Below are positions 1-6,659 of a stretch of DNA of 6,659 bases, piece after piece; position 1 is the stretch's first letter; the number at the start of each line of letters is the position of its first letter. The DNA is from Bryobacteraceae bacterium (GTDB taxonomy: Bacteria > Acidobacteriota > Terriglobia > Bryobacterales > Bryobacteraceae). The notes below the pieces were generated by a model. The model saw only the letters and a program-made list of their open reading frames with translations. It ran no database searches and was not told the origin of the DNA. The translations under genes were made by a program, and so were the position numbers. The DNA is taken from NCBI GenBank assembly GCA_014379815.1, contig JACMLA010000858.1, forward strand, positions 1 through 6,659, written 5' to 3'.

Positions 1-1
1 G

Positions 2-1339
2 GGCCAGTTGAACTTCAATCAGAAGATTACCGACCCCACGGCGCGTAACATGGCCTACCCTTTCGGAGTTGCTCTTACTGTCGAAGGCAGCCTTCTGGTC
101 TCGGACGCCGCACACTCGCGGGTCCTGTTCTTCCGCAGACCGGCGAACGCAGACTTCACCAATGGCCAGGCGGCGGAAAAGGTGATCGGGCAGACGGATT
201 TCTTCACCTTTGGCGGTGGCGGCGGACGGCGACTGAACAGCCCCCGTCATATTTCCACGGACACTGACGACCGCCTTTACGTTGCCGATGCGGGCAATAA
301 CAGGGTTCTGGTTTATGACCGAATCACCGTCGGAAGCAACGATCCGGATTTCGCATATCCGCTAGGCGGTGTTAACGCTCCTCAGGGTATCTGGGTCAGT
401 CCGTTCACGGGAGAAATCTGGGTAGCCAATACCCGGGGCGGCGCTGGTCTGGCGACACGGTTCCCGCGATTCGAACAGCTGGCGATCAACCCAAATGCGG
501 ATTTCAACATTCCTGCCGCAGCACCCCTGGCCCTGACGCAGGACGCTTCGGGCAACCTGTATATTGCCGAAGGCACGAATCGTATCTCGGTTTTCTTTAA
601 CGCGATTACCTTCCAGATTGCTGGCAATTACGCCAACAGGCCTTTGTCGCCGGGAACGGTTTCGATACTCTACCCGGCGGGTGGAGGCGTGTCCTTCTCC
701 TCGGATTCGTCGGCGTTTTCTACTTTACCCCTCCCGCAGGATTTGTCGGACGTACAGGTTCTGCTGAACGATCAGCCGGTATCGCTGTACGCGGTATCGC
801 CCCGGCAGATCAACTTCCTGACGCCTAACAATGCGCCGACTTCAGGAACCGCTGAAATTCAGGTAATCCGCAAATCGACAGGTCAGATCATCGCGGTGAG
901 TACGACGCAGTTTGGACGCGTGGCCCCAGCTCTGTTCGTTCAGGGTGCGGCAGCCCAGGGGCAGCTCGCGGCGCTGAATCAGGACAACACCGTGAACACA
1001 CCGCAGAACCCCGCGGCGATCGGTACGTTCGTGCAGCTTTTCGGCACAGGCCAGGGTTTTGTACCCAATGCTCCGCCGGATGGAACTGCACCGACCGGAC
1101 CCATTTCTACTCAGGACCGGCCGCGAGTTTACCTTGGCGGCGTTAACTTAGTAAGGGATGAAGATGTCGCGTATTCCGGTCTGGCTCCCGGACTCGTAGG
1201 AGTCTGGCAGATCAACGCCAAAATCCCTGAAGACGCGGCAGTGGGGCAGAACGAAGCCTCTGTGCAGTTGAACAGTGTGTCGTCTTCTGTGCTGCCCAAC
1301 GGTCAGCGCCTTCGTACCTTCATCTCGGTGAAGAGGTAG
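2..1339 (+). CDS. NHL-repeat protein with Solibacter-type C-terminal domain, 5' end missing
   Basis: The frame is open to the window edge. The first possible start is a TTG at 8 with no room for a ribosome binding site, so the true start lies upstream. Counting from that TTG (443 residues), residues 15-200 hold NHL/beta-propeller-like blades: LLVSDAAHSRVLFF (29-42), LYVADAGNNRVLVYD (90-104), EIWVAN (136-141) and LYIAEGTNRISVF (184-196), plus the linker VIGQTDF typical of acidobacterial NHL proteins. From about 213 to the end it reads as the Solibacter C-terminal domain (TIGR03437 type): SLYAVSPRQINFLTP, then FVQLFGTGQG, then LVGVWQINAKIPEDAAVG. Such proteins are usually large and secreted and are thought to act at or outside the cell surface; no enzymatic role can be claimed. 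The following gene is co-directional, 101 bases downstream. Domain class is fairly secure; function is unknown. Confidence 0.85.
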   Translation, partial: GQLNFNQKITDPTARNMAYPFGVALTVEGSLLVSDAAHSRVLFFRRPANADFTNGQAAEKVIGQTDFFTFGGGGGRRLNSPRHISTDTDDRLYVADAGNNRVLVYDRITVGSNDPDFAYPLGGVNAPQGIWVSPFTGEIWVANTRGGAGLATRFPRFEQLAINPNADFNIPAAAPLALTQDASGNLYIAEGTNRISVFFNAITFQIAGNYANRPLSPGTVSILYPAGGGVSFSSDSSAFSTLPLPQDLSDVQVLLNDQPVSLYAVSPRQINFLTPNNAPTSGTAEIQVIRKSTGQIIAVSTTQFGRVAPALFVQGAAAQGQLAALNQDNTVNTPQNPAAIGTFVQLFGTGQGFVPNAPPDGTAPTGPISTQDRPRVYLGGVNLVRDEDVAYSGLAPGLVGVWQINAKIPEDAAVGQNEASVQLNSVSSSVLPNGQRLRTFISVKR

Positions 1340-1352
1340 TCGCAGTTTTCAC

Positions 1353-1387
1353 GCGGGGCCTTACCGGCTTTGACCTCGGGGCCTCGC
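1353..1387 (+). terminator. GC-rich hairpin after the NHL gene (possible terminator)
   Basis: GCGGGGCC (1353-1360) pairs with GGCCTCGC (1380-1387), eight pairs with one G-U, around a 19-base loop. CCG/CGG (1364-1366/1377-1379) can extend the stem with a bulge. It begins 13 bases after the stop codon of the NHL gene. No T-tract follows, so it is not a canonical intrinsic terminator. It may protect the mRNA 3' end, or act as one state of the alternative fold described at 1378-1435. Confidence 0.35.
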
Positions 1388-1435
1388 CCGGCGTGGTGTC
1401 CGTGATAACTTACGGATAAGACAGCAGGAGGCCCC
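1378..1435 (+). promoter_or_regulatory. Possible RBS-sequestering pairing upstream of the aldo/keto reductase
   Basis: GGGGCCTC at 1378-1385 is the exact reverse complement of GAGGCCCC at 1428-1435. The latter contains four of the six bases of the Shine-Dalgarno AGGAGG (1426-1431). Pairing would hide the ribosome binding site behind a 42-base loop. The same 1378-1387 segment is also the 3' arm of the hairpin at 1353-1387, so the two folds exclude each other. A second GGGGCCT copy at 1355-1361 could pair with 1429-1435 as well. Only the complementarity is seen; regulation is inferred, and short GC-rich matches can arise by chance. Confidence 0.25.
1426..1431 (+). promoter_or_regulatory. Shine-Dalgarno of the aldo/keto reductase gene
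   Basis: A perfect AGGAGG lies nine bases before the ATG at 1441. It fixes the start of the Tat-signal reductase and shows that the gene is initiated independently of the upstream NHL gene. Confidence 0.85.
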
Positions 1436-1440
1436 AAAAT

Positions 1441-2310
1441 ATGAACAGGCGTGATTTCGTCCGGACCGGTACGGCTGCAGCGGCAGGCGTCTCTCTCAGT
1501 GCCTTTCCTTATCAGGCATTTGCATCCACCACGAAAAAGGAAGCCAGCGATCGCGTCAAGCTCGGACCTATGAAGGTCGAGTTGAGCCGACTCGCGATGG
1601 GCACCGGCACCAACGGTTCTGGTGGAAGCAGCAATCAGACGAAGAAGCTTGGCGTTCAGGGCGTCGCTGACATGTTCCGGGCCGGCCAGGACATGGGCGT
1701 AACCTTCTGGGACTCAGCAGACCAGTACGGCTCCCACCCCCATCTCCGTGCGGCGCTGAAAGGTGTGGCCCGCGAGAAAGTCACGATCCTGAGCAAGACA
1801 CACGCTTCTACTGAAGCCGAGATGAAGGCGGATCTTGACCGGTTTCGCCGCGAACTTAACACGGACTATCTGGACGTCCTGCTGCTCCACTGCATGATGG
1901 ATGGCAACTGGCCTGAGAAGAAGCAAGGTGCCATGAACGTGATTTCGGAAGCCCGTGAAAAGGGAATCGTCCGCACTCACGGCACTTCCTGTCACACTCT
2001 CGAAGCTCTGAAAACTGCAGCCAATACAGACTGGGTTCAGGTGGACCTTGCCCGCATCAACCCTGCCGGAATTGCGATGGACGCAAAGCCTGAGATTGTT
2101 CTCCCCATCCTGCGCGACATGAAGGCTAAGGGGAAGGGCGTTATTGGAATGAAGATTTTCGGCGCCGGCCGTCTCCGGAACCGTGCGGACGAATGCCTGC
2201 AGTATGCTCTCGCTTTGGACTGCGTCGACTGCTTCACGATCGGTGCCGAGAGCCGCGCCGAACTGGACGACCTGAATCGCAAGATCCCCGCAGCAAGCGT
2301 CCGGGCATAA
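1441..2310 (+). CDS. Tat-exported aldo/keto reductase
   Basis: The product (289 residues) should be an NAD(P)H-dependent aldo/keto reductase with a TIM-barrel fold; the substrate is unknown. The N-terminus NRRDFVRTG followed by an alanine-rich stretch is a twin-arginine signal, with likely cleavage near AFA (about residue 28), so it should be exported folded. The family's catalytic tetrad is intact: D91 and Y96 in FWDSADQYG, K119 in TILSKTHA, H150 in LDVLLLHC. Further barrel landmarks are GIVRTHGTSCH (175-185) and GVIGMKIFGAGRL (233-245). The length without the signal fits a compact member, and no C-terminal iron-sulfur extension is present. The start is set by a perfect AGGAGG nine bases upstream. 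The stop overlaps the ATG of the next gene (TAATG), so the two are probably translated together. An exported enzyme needing a dinucleotide cofactor probably carries it through Tat, as known for glucose-fructose oxidoreductase; that is inference here. Confidence 0.9.
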   Translation: MNRRDFVRTGTAAAAGVSLSAFPYQAFASTTKKEASDRVKLGPMKVELSRLAMGTGTNGSGGSSNQTKKLGVQGVADMFRAGQDMGVTFWDSADQYGSHPHLRAALKGVAREKVTILSKTHASTEAEMKADLDRFRRELNTDYLDVLLLHCMMDGNWPEKKQGAMNVISEAREKGIVRTHGTSCHTLEALKTAANTDWVQVDLARINPAGIAMDAKPEIVLPILRDMKAKGKGVIGMKIFGAGRLRNRADECLQYALALDCVDCFTIGAESRAELDDLNRKIPAASVRA

Positions 2311-3278
2311 TGCAGAAAGGCCAACGACTGGAGCGGAGAGCAGTACTGCCTCTGCTCCTCGCTCCTTTTGTACCAGCCTGCAACCAGAACTCGCGCAAAC
2401 AGATTGGAGTCATTCCGAAGGGCCGGGCGCACGTTTTCTGGCAGTCGGTGCATGCGGGAGCCGTAAAGGGCGCTCGCGAAACCAGTGTTGCAATCGAGTG
2501 GAACGGGCCGGCCAGTGAGACAGACATCACTGGTCAAATCCAGATTATCGAAGCGATGATTAACAAACGCCTCGATGCGATTGCGCTGGCTCCGATCGAC
2601 AGAAAGGCTCTAGTAAACGTAGTCGAACGCGCAGGGAAAGCTAAGATTCCCGTCATCATATTTGACTCAGGCATCGACACGGGCGAGTTCGTTTCCCAGA
2701 TCGCGACGGACAATTATCATGCCGGGGAACTGGCGGCCGAGAGAATGGGAGAGATCATCGGCGGCAAAGGTGTTGTCGCCATCGTAGCGACTCAGGCGGG
2801 CGCGGCGTCAACCATGGCGCGTGAGCAAGGCTTCGAGGACTTCATCAAGAAGAATTATCCCGGCGTCCAGATCGTCGATAAACGCTATGGCGATGCTGAG
2901 GTGGCTAAGTCACTTCGGGTCGCCGAAAACATGCTCACCGCGCACCCGGAAGTGATTGCTCTTTTCGCCTCCAATGAGTCCAGCACCATCGGCGCCTCTC
3001 AGGCATTGAAAAGCAGAGCGGGAAAAATCAAGCTGGTCGGGTTTGATGCTGGTCCCACACTGGAAGCCGACTTGCGGTCAGGTACGATCGATTCCCTGAT
3101 CGTGCAAGACCCCTTCCGGATGGGGTACGAAAGCGTGATCACGGCGGTGAAACATATGAACGGCGAGAAGGCGGAGAAGATCCAGAATCTTGCACCCCGC
3201 CTGGTCACCCGCGAGAACCTGGACAATCCTGACGTACGGGAGCAGCTTAATCCGGACCTCAAGAAGTACCTTGGATAA
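2310..3278 (+). CDS. Periplasmic sugar-binding-type lipoprotein (RbsB-like fold)
   Basis: The product (322 residues) is a type I periplasmic binding protein of the ribose/sugar ABC class. The N-terminus has a short basic region with RR (9-10), a hydrophobic run and a VPAC lipobox-like site (C24), so it is probably a lipoprotein; proline at -2 is atypical. Family landmarks in order: IGVIPKGRAHVFWQSVHAGA (32-51), LDAIALAPIDRKAL (88-101), IPVIIFDSGI (113-122), IATDNYHAGELAAERM (131-146), REQGFEDFIKKNYPG (171-185), VIALFASNES (215-224), KLVGFDAGP (241-249) and DSLIVQDPFRMGYESV (261-276). The frame stays open upstream to an ATG at 2193, but 2310 is preferred because it puts the signal at the N-terminus and forms TAATG with the reductase stop. 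There is no clear Shine-Dalgarno, so coupling to upstream translation is likely. No permease or ATPase gene is adjacent and the next gene converges. The ligand is probably a sugar or polyol, not determinable here. Confidence 0.88.
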   Translation: MQKGQRLERRAVLPLLLAPFVPACNQNSRKQIGVIPKGRAHVFWQSVHAGAVKGARETSVAIEWNGPASETDITGQIQIIEAMINKRLDAIALAPIDRKALVNVVERAGKAKIPVIIFDSGIDTGEFVSQIATDNYHAGELAAERMGEIIGGKGVVAIVATQAGAASTMAREQGFEDFIKKNYPGVQIVDKRYGDAEVAKSLRVAENMLTAHPEVIALFASNESSTIGASQALKSRAGKIKLVGFDAGPTLEADLRSGTIDSLIVQDPFRMGYESVITAVKHMNGEKAEKIQNLAPRLVTRENLDNPDVREQLNPDLKKYLG

Positions 3279-3302
3279 TCGCGGCTAAGTGAGCAGCGAT
3301 TA
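3276..3302. terminator. Symmetric hairpin between convergent genes, spanning both stop codons
   Basis: TAATCGC (3276-3282) and GCGATTA (3296-3302) are perfect inverted arms. GCT/AGC (3284-3286/3292-3294) extends the stem past one G-A mismatch to a five-base loop AAGTG. The left arm begins with the TAA of the binding-protein gene. The right arm ends with TTA, the reverse complement of the TAA of the minus-strand gene. The position suits a bidirectional terminator or 3'-end stabiliser, but no T-tract follows on either strand, so intrinsic termination is not assured. Confidence 0.55.
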
Positions 3303-4334
3303 CTTCCGGTAGGTGCAAAACAGGATGTCCCCGGCCCCGGGAACACTATAGGGTAAAAAAGTGATCGTATTAGCAGCTATCTTGTAGTCAACGCCAACTC
3401 GCTGCAGTATTCCGTTCCGGTAGATCTGCAAGCTCGCCGCAGGAATTGGTGGACTGGCTAGCGTAAATCGCGGGTTCAACCCATTCACACTGCCTGCGGG
3501 AATTTCTGCATCGACCATGCTGATTACAGCACCCGATGTTCTGTACCAGACCTGAAGAATGTCGCTGGGCTGAGGGATTCGATTCTCGCTGATCGTAATC
3601 ACATTTCCAGTCAGCTGATACTCGGACGAATTCATCAGCATGCCGTTGCGGAATATGCGGAGACTTTCCAGAGGCATCGGCAAAGCGCTCATCTGAAAAT
3701 CCCGGTTCAGTCCATCGGTCGCACCGGAAGGCACCTCTCCATCGACAAATGTCAACGGAGCGCCACAAGGTCCCGAGGTACCGTCTACCCGGACACAATC
3801 CTGATCGGCACCAATGACTGCCTCAAGTGTTCCGGAAGCGGTGATTGTGGCCGCATGGTTCGCGGTCCATCGGGGACCTTTCGCCGGACGTAAGTCCAGC
3901 TCCGTGCGGAGTCCGGCGACATCCAGGATACCTGCGATGCCGGTGGAGAGATTGCCAGCGGTGCCACCCGTCATTCGAACATTAGCCAGCTTAAGCGAGG
4001 TCGAGGACGCAGGTACCGCCCAGTACTCGGTAAACTGCGTCTTTCCTTCACTAGTGAACCGCACCGTGTAGGAGATAGCAGGGGTGGCCAATACTGTCGG
4101 CATAAGGGACACACGCAGCTGCCCGCGAATAACGCGAACACTGATCGTGTTTGGCGGGACCACGGTCCCATCCGGGGTAGTAAACGAGATCCACTGAATT
4201 TCAGCGACGCCGTCAAACAGGGTGCCATTTGCTTTGTAGAGCAGGTCCTGGATTTTGGTCAAAGGCGGTGCTCCCAGGGTGACAGCAGCCATAAAGGCGA
4301 GTATTGCGATACTTCGAAGCCATCTGCGCGGCAT
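3300..4334 (-). CDS. Secreted protein of unknown function with tandem C-terminal phage-structural-like repeats
   Basis: From the ATG at 4334 the product has 344 residues. MPRRWLRSIAILAFMAAVTLGA is a Sec-type signal peptide (cleavage around 21-23). Residues 27-121 form a beta-rich domain (LLYKANGTLFDGVAEIQW to FTEYWAVPAS) of a style I associate with acidobacterial secreted proteins; this is a resemblance, not a family call. Residues 197-265 and 274-343 are two copies of one module: VDxEhPxG...GLN..F, then hRNGhL, then Y.h..N.ITh, then DIL..hYR. That layout resembles short repeat domains in phage tail and adhesin proteins. C180 and C190 just before the first repeat could form a disulfide. The start at 4334 is preferred because GGAGGA lies eight bases upstream and the signal peptide begins there. 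A TTG at 4430 would add 32 residues read straight through the terminator hairpin. Function and location (periplasm or surface) are inferred only. Confidence 0.8.
   Translation of the reverse strand: MPRRWLRSIAILAFMAAVTLGAPPLTKIQDLLYKANGTLFDGVAEIQWISFTTPDGTVVPPNTISVRVIRGQLRVSLMPTVLATPAISYTVRFTSEGKTQFTEYWAVPASSTSLKLANVRMTGGTAGNLSTGIAGILDVAGLRTELDLRPAKGPRWTANHAATITASGTLEAVIGADQDCVRVDGTSGPCGAPLTFVDGEVPSGATDGLNRDFQMSALPMPLESLRIFRNGMLMNSSEYQLTGNVITISENRIPQPSDILQVWYRTSGAVISMVDAEIPAGSVNGLNPRFTLASPPIPAASLQIYRNGILQRVGVDYKIAANTITFLPYSVPGAGDILFCTYRK
3306..3746 (-). repeat. Tandem protein-module repeat in the secreted protein
   Basis: Two adjacent copies of a roughly 70-residue module, offset by about 77 residues. 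Shared positions include VDGEVPSG/VDAEIPAG, GLNRDF/GLNPRF, SLRIFRNGML/SLQIYRNGIL, EYQLTGNVITI/DYKIAANTITF and DILQVWYR/DILFCTYR. The protein similarity is clear. I saw no long exact DNA repeat, so the duplication is probably old. Confidence 0.8.
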
Positions 4335-4342
4335 AGAGTTAT

Positions 4343-4348
4343 TCCTCC
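4343..4348 (-). promoter_or_regulatory. Shine-Dalgarno of the secreted-protein gene
   Basis: GGAGGA on the minus strand lies eight bases before the ATG at 4334 and decides the start over the upstream TTG at 4430. It begins only two bases after the T-tract of the terminator-like hairpin, so a terminated transcript would stop just before it. Confidence 0.85.
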
Positions 4349-4350
4349 AG

Positions 4351-4385
4351 AAAACAAAAGGCCCGCGGATGTTCTCCGTCGGGCC
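4351..4385 (-). terminator. Canonical intrinsic terminator in the 5' leader (possible attenuator)
   Basis: Read on the minus strand, GGCCCG (4385-4380) pairs with CGGGCC (4365-4360). After a single bulged A, CGGA (4378-4375) pairs with TCCG (4369-4366) around a GAACA loop, and TTTTGTTTT (4359-4351) follows. The ten-pair GC-rich stem plus T-tract is the textbook intrinsic terminator form. It sits about 145 bases past the serS stop yet only two bases before the Shine-Dalgarno of the next gene. No promoter fits between, so transcripts of the secreted-protein gene must pass through it. It is either a conditional attenuator, or a leaky serS terminator with low readthrough into the next gene. Confidence 0.75.
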
Positions 4386-4387
4386 GG

Positions 4388-4448
4388 GTGGCTGTGCCAC
4401 GCAAGTAAGGATAACTTCGACACCTCGCAAACAGAGGGAAATCCCCTG
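4388..4448 (-). ncRNA. Structured leader upstream of the terminator; candidate regulatory RNA, class not recognised
   Basis: Three local hairpins precede the terminator on the minus strand. The first is CAGGGG/CCTCTG (4448-4443/4437-4432, one G-U, five-base loop). The second is GCGAG/CTTGC (4428-4424/4405-4401, one G-U), with further weak pairing inside its loop. The third is GTGGC-ACA-GCCAC (4400-4388), directly abutting the second. Two bases separate the third from the terminator stem. The compact order of several stems ending in a terminator and Shine-Dalgarno is that of a riboswitch or attenuator leader. I could not define an antiterminator pairing or match a known class with confidence. 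Confidence 0.35.
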
Positions 4449-4459
4449 GCGCAGATTAC

Positions 4460-4484
4460 CTTAAGTTTAAGATTCGATTCGAAT
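4460..4484. promoter_or_regulatory. Two abutting AT-rich palindromes, possible operator
   Basis: CTTAA-GT-TTAAG (4460-4471) is an imperfect palindrome with five-base arms. Directly beside it ATTCGATTCGAAT (4472-4484) is a perfect palindrome around a central T (six-base arms). They lie in the most AT-rich part of the serS to secreted-protein gap, upstream of the structured leader. They could bind a dimeric regulator near a promoter. Regulator and function are unknown. Confidence 0.35.
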
Positions 4485-4509
4485 TAAGATTATTTTCACA
4501 ACTCGTCAA
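4482..4509 (-). promoter_or_regulatory. Weak promoter candidate for the secreted-protein gene
   Basis: On the minus strand TTGACG (4509-4504) matches five of six bases of the sigma70 -35 consensus. Sixteen bases on, TTAATT (4487-4482) is a poor -10, matching three of six. The AT-rich setting just downstream of serS and upstream of the leader is suitable, and the perfect palindrome would then lie over the start region. The call rests mainly on the -35. Confidence 0.25.
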
Positions 4510-4530
4510 CGCCTCTGGAGAGAATTGGAA

Positions 4531-5814
<1,284 letters not shown>

Positions 5815-6659
5815 TTAGCGCTGTTCGATCGGCGTCCACGGCTGGCCGTCGGGTTGGCCCGTGTATTCGGCGCGGGGTCGGATCAGGCGATTGTTGCGGT
5901 ATTGCTCCAGAATGTGTGCGGTCCAGCCGGACATGCGGCTCACCGCAAAAATAGGAGTGTACAAGTCAATGGGAATGCCAAGTGAGTAGTAAGTGGAAGC
6001 GGAGTAGAAGTCCACGTTTGCGTTCAGATTCTTGGTTTCCTTAATGAACTTTTCCACTTCACGCGATGCGAGATAGAGATCCACGTGACCGGTGCGCTCG
6101 CCAAGTGCTTCTGACAATTTCCGAAGATGCGTCGCCCGCGGATCTTCGGTGCGATACACGCGGTGTCCGAAGCCAGGCATCTTGATCTTGTTGCTCAGCT
6201 TGTTGCGCACTTCCTCGACGGCGGCATCGGTTCGTGCATCGACCTGAAGCAGGAACCGGATCACGTCTTCATTCGCGCCACCGTGGAGCGGGCCTTTCAG
6301 TGCGCCGATTGCCGCTGTAACTGAAGAGTAGATGTCCGACAGGGTCGCCGCAGTGACGCGGGCCGCGAAAGTCGAGGCATTCAGCTCATGGTCCGCGTGC
6401 AAAATCAAGGCAACGTCAAGCGCCTTCTCGCTGATCTCGTCCGGTTTCTTGCCTGTGAGGGTGTACAGAAAGTTGCCCGCGAGTCCGAGTTGCGGGTCGC
6501 CCTCAATGACCTCGTGGCCGTTGCGGAGCCGGTCAAATGTAGTAACGATCGTCGCGGTCTGCGCTATCAGTTTCTGAGCTTTGATCAGATTAGCCTGCTC
6601 GGACATATCCTGCGCGTCGGGATCATACAGACTCAGCATGGATACGGCGGTGCGGAGAA
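5815..6659 (-). CDS. gltA: Citrate synthase, 5' end beyond the window
   Basis: Condenses oxaloacetate and acetyl-CoA to citrate, the entry step of the TCA cycle. The frame runs to the window edge. The residues before the in-frame ATG at 6639 read LRTAVS, a conserved family segment, so that ATG is internal and roughly the first quarter of the protein is missing. Counting from that methionine (274 residues), the active-site regions are intact: HADHELNAST (81-90), GPLHGGANEDV (116-126, H119 equivalent to E. coli His264), MPGFGHRVYRTEDPRA (154-169, H159 equivalent to His305) and NVDFYSASTYYSLGIP (208-223, D210 equivalent to Asp362). The sequence style suggests the shorter bacterial form (about 370-390 residues) also used by 2-methylcitrate synthases, so a methylcitrate role cannot be fully excluded. 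The TAA stop abuts the serS ATG, which indicates one transcript with serS. Confidence 0.95.
   Translation of the reverse strand, partial: LRTAVSMLSLYDPDAQDMSEQANLIKAQKLIAQTATIVTTFDRLRNGHEVIEGDPQLGLAGNFLYTLTGKKPDEISEKALDVALILHADHELNASTFAARVTAATLSDIYSSVTAAIGALKGPLHGGANEDVIRFLLQVDARTDAAVEEVRNKLSNKIKMPGFGHRVYRTEDPRATHLRKLSEALGERTGHVDLYLASREVEKFIKETKNLNANVDFYSASTYYSLGIPIDLYTPIFAVSRMSGWTAHILEQYRNNRLIRPRAEYTGQPDGQPWTPIEQR

Noticed and set aside
1370..1410. TTGACC (1370-1375) as a -35 box for the reductase gene
   Set aside because: No acceptable -10 element occurs at 15-19 base spacing; the next GATAAC-like sequence is too far away.
2193..2309. Upstream start for the binding protein inside the reductase gene
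   Set aside because: It would put about 39 residues without signal character before the lipoprotein signal and overlap the reductase by 118 bases; the TAATG start at 2310 explains both the signal and the coupling.
2037..2537. Minus-strand open frame (166 residues) across the reductase/binding-protein junction
   Set aside because: It is antisense to two well-supported genes, rich in Arg and Ser as expected for a shadow frame, and without recognisable motifs.
4386..4405. T-box-like GTGGCAC stretch in the leader
   Set aside because: Only about seven bases resemble the T-box core, no specifier stem I is evident, and the downstream gene is not an amino-acid or tRNA gene.
4335..4430. N-terminal extension of the secreted protein from a TTG at 4430
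   Set aside because: The extension is read through the terminator hairpin, lacks a Shine-Dalgarno and would bury the signal peptide; the ATG at 4334 has GGAGGA at ideal spacing.
4501..4530. Terminator immediately after serS
   Set aside because: Only a four-base CTCT/AGAG stem with a two-base loop is present and no T-tract; the first convincing terminator is at 4351-4385.

Overview
The window looks like chromosomal DNA of an acidobacterium, most likely of the Solibacter/Bryobacter group. The main reason is the C-terminal half of the first protein, which reads as the 'Solibacter C-terminal' domain (TIGR03437 type). Supporting signs are moderately GC-rich coding sequence, a Tat-exported aldo/keto reductase, and a secreted protein with an N-terminal domain of a style I associate with this phylum. 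No insertion sequence, CRISPR array, tRNA, rRNA or clear phage gene is visible. Six protein genes fill almost all of the window and no gene-free stretch reaches 300 bases.

Left half, plus strand: the 3' part of an NHL-repeat/Solibacter-C-terminal-domain secreted protein (2-1339) is followed by a 101-base gap that can fold in two competing ways around a strong ribosome binding site. Then come a Tat-signal aldo/keto reductase (1441-2310) and a sugar-binding-type periplasmic lipoprotein (2310-3278). The last two overlap by one base (TAATG) and are probably co-translated. No transporter permease or ATPase lies beside the binding protein.

Centre: the plus-strand pair converges on a minus-strand gene, and a symmetric hairpin (3276-3302) carries one stop codon in each outer arm. 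The minus-strand gene (4334-3300) encodes a secreted protein of unknown function with a C-terminal tandem repeat resembling short phage-structural modules. Its roughly 150-base 5' leader is the most unusual part of the window. It contains adjacent palindromes, three hairpins and then a canonical intrinsic terminator whose T-tract ends two bases before the Shine-Dalgarno sequence. This layout suggests an attenuator or an unrecognised regulatory RNA.

Right part, minus strand: citrate synthase (5' end beyond the window) and seryl-tRNA synthetase abut as TAAATG with no recognisable ribosome binding site between them, which implies one transcript and translational coupling. These are housekeeping genes with intact catalytic motifs. 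Readthrough from serS could feed the leader of the secreted-protein gene.
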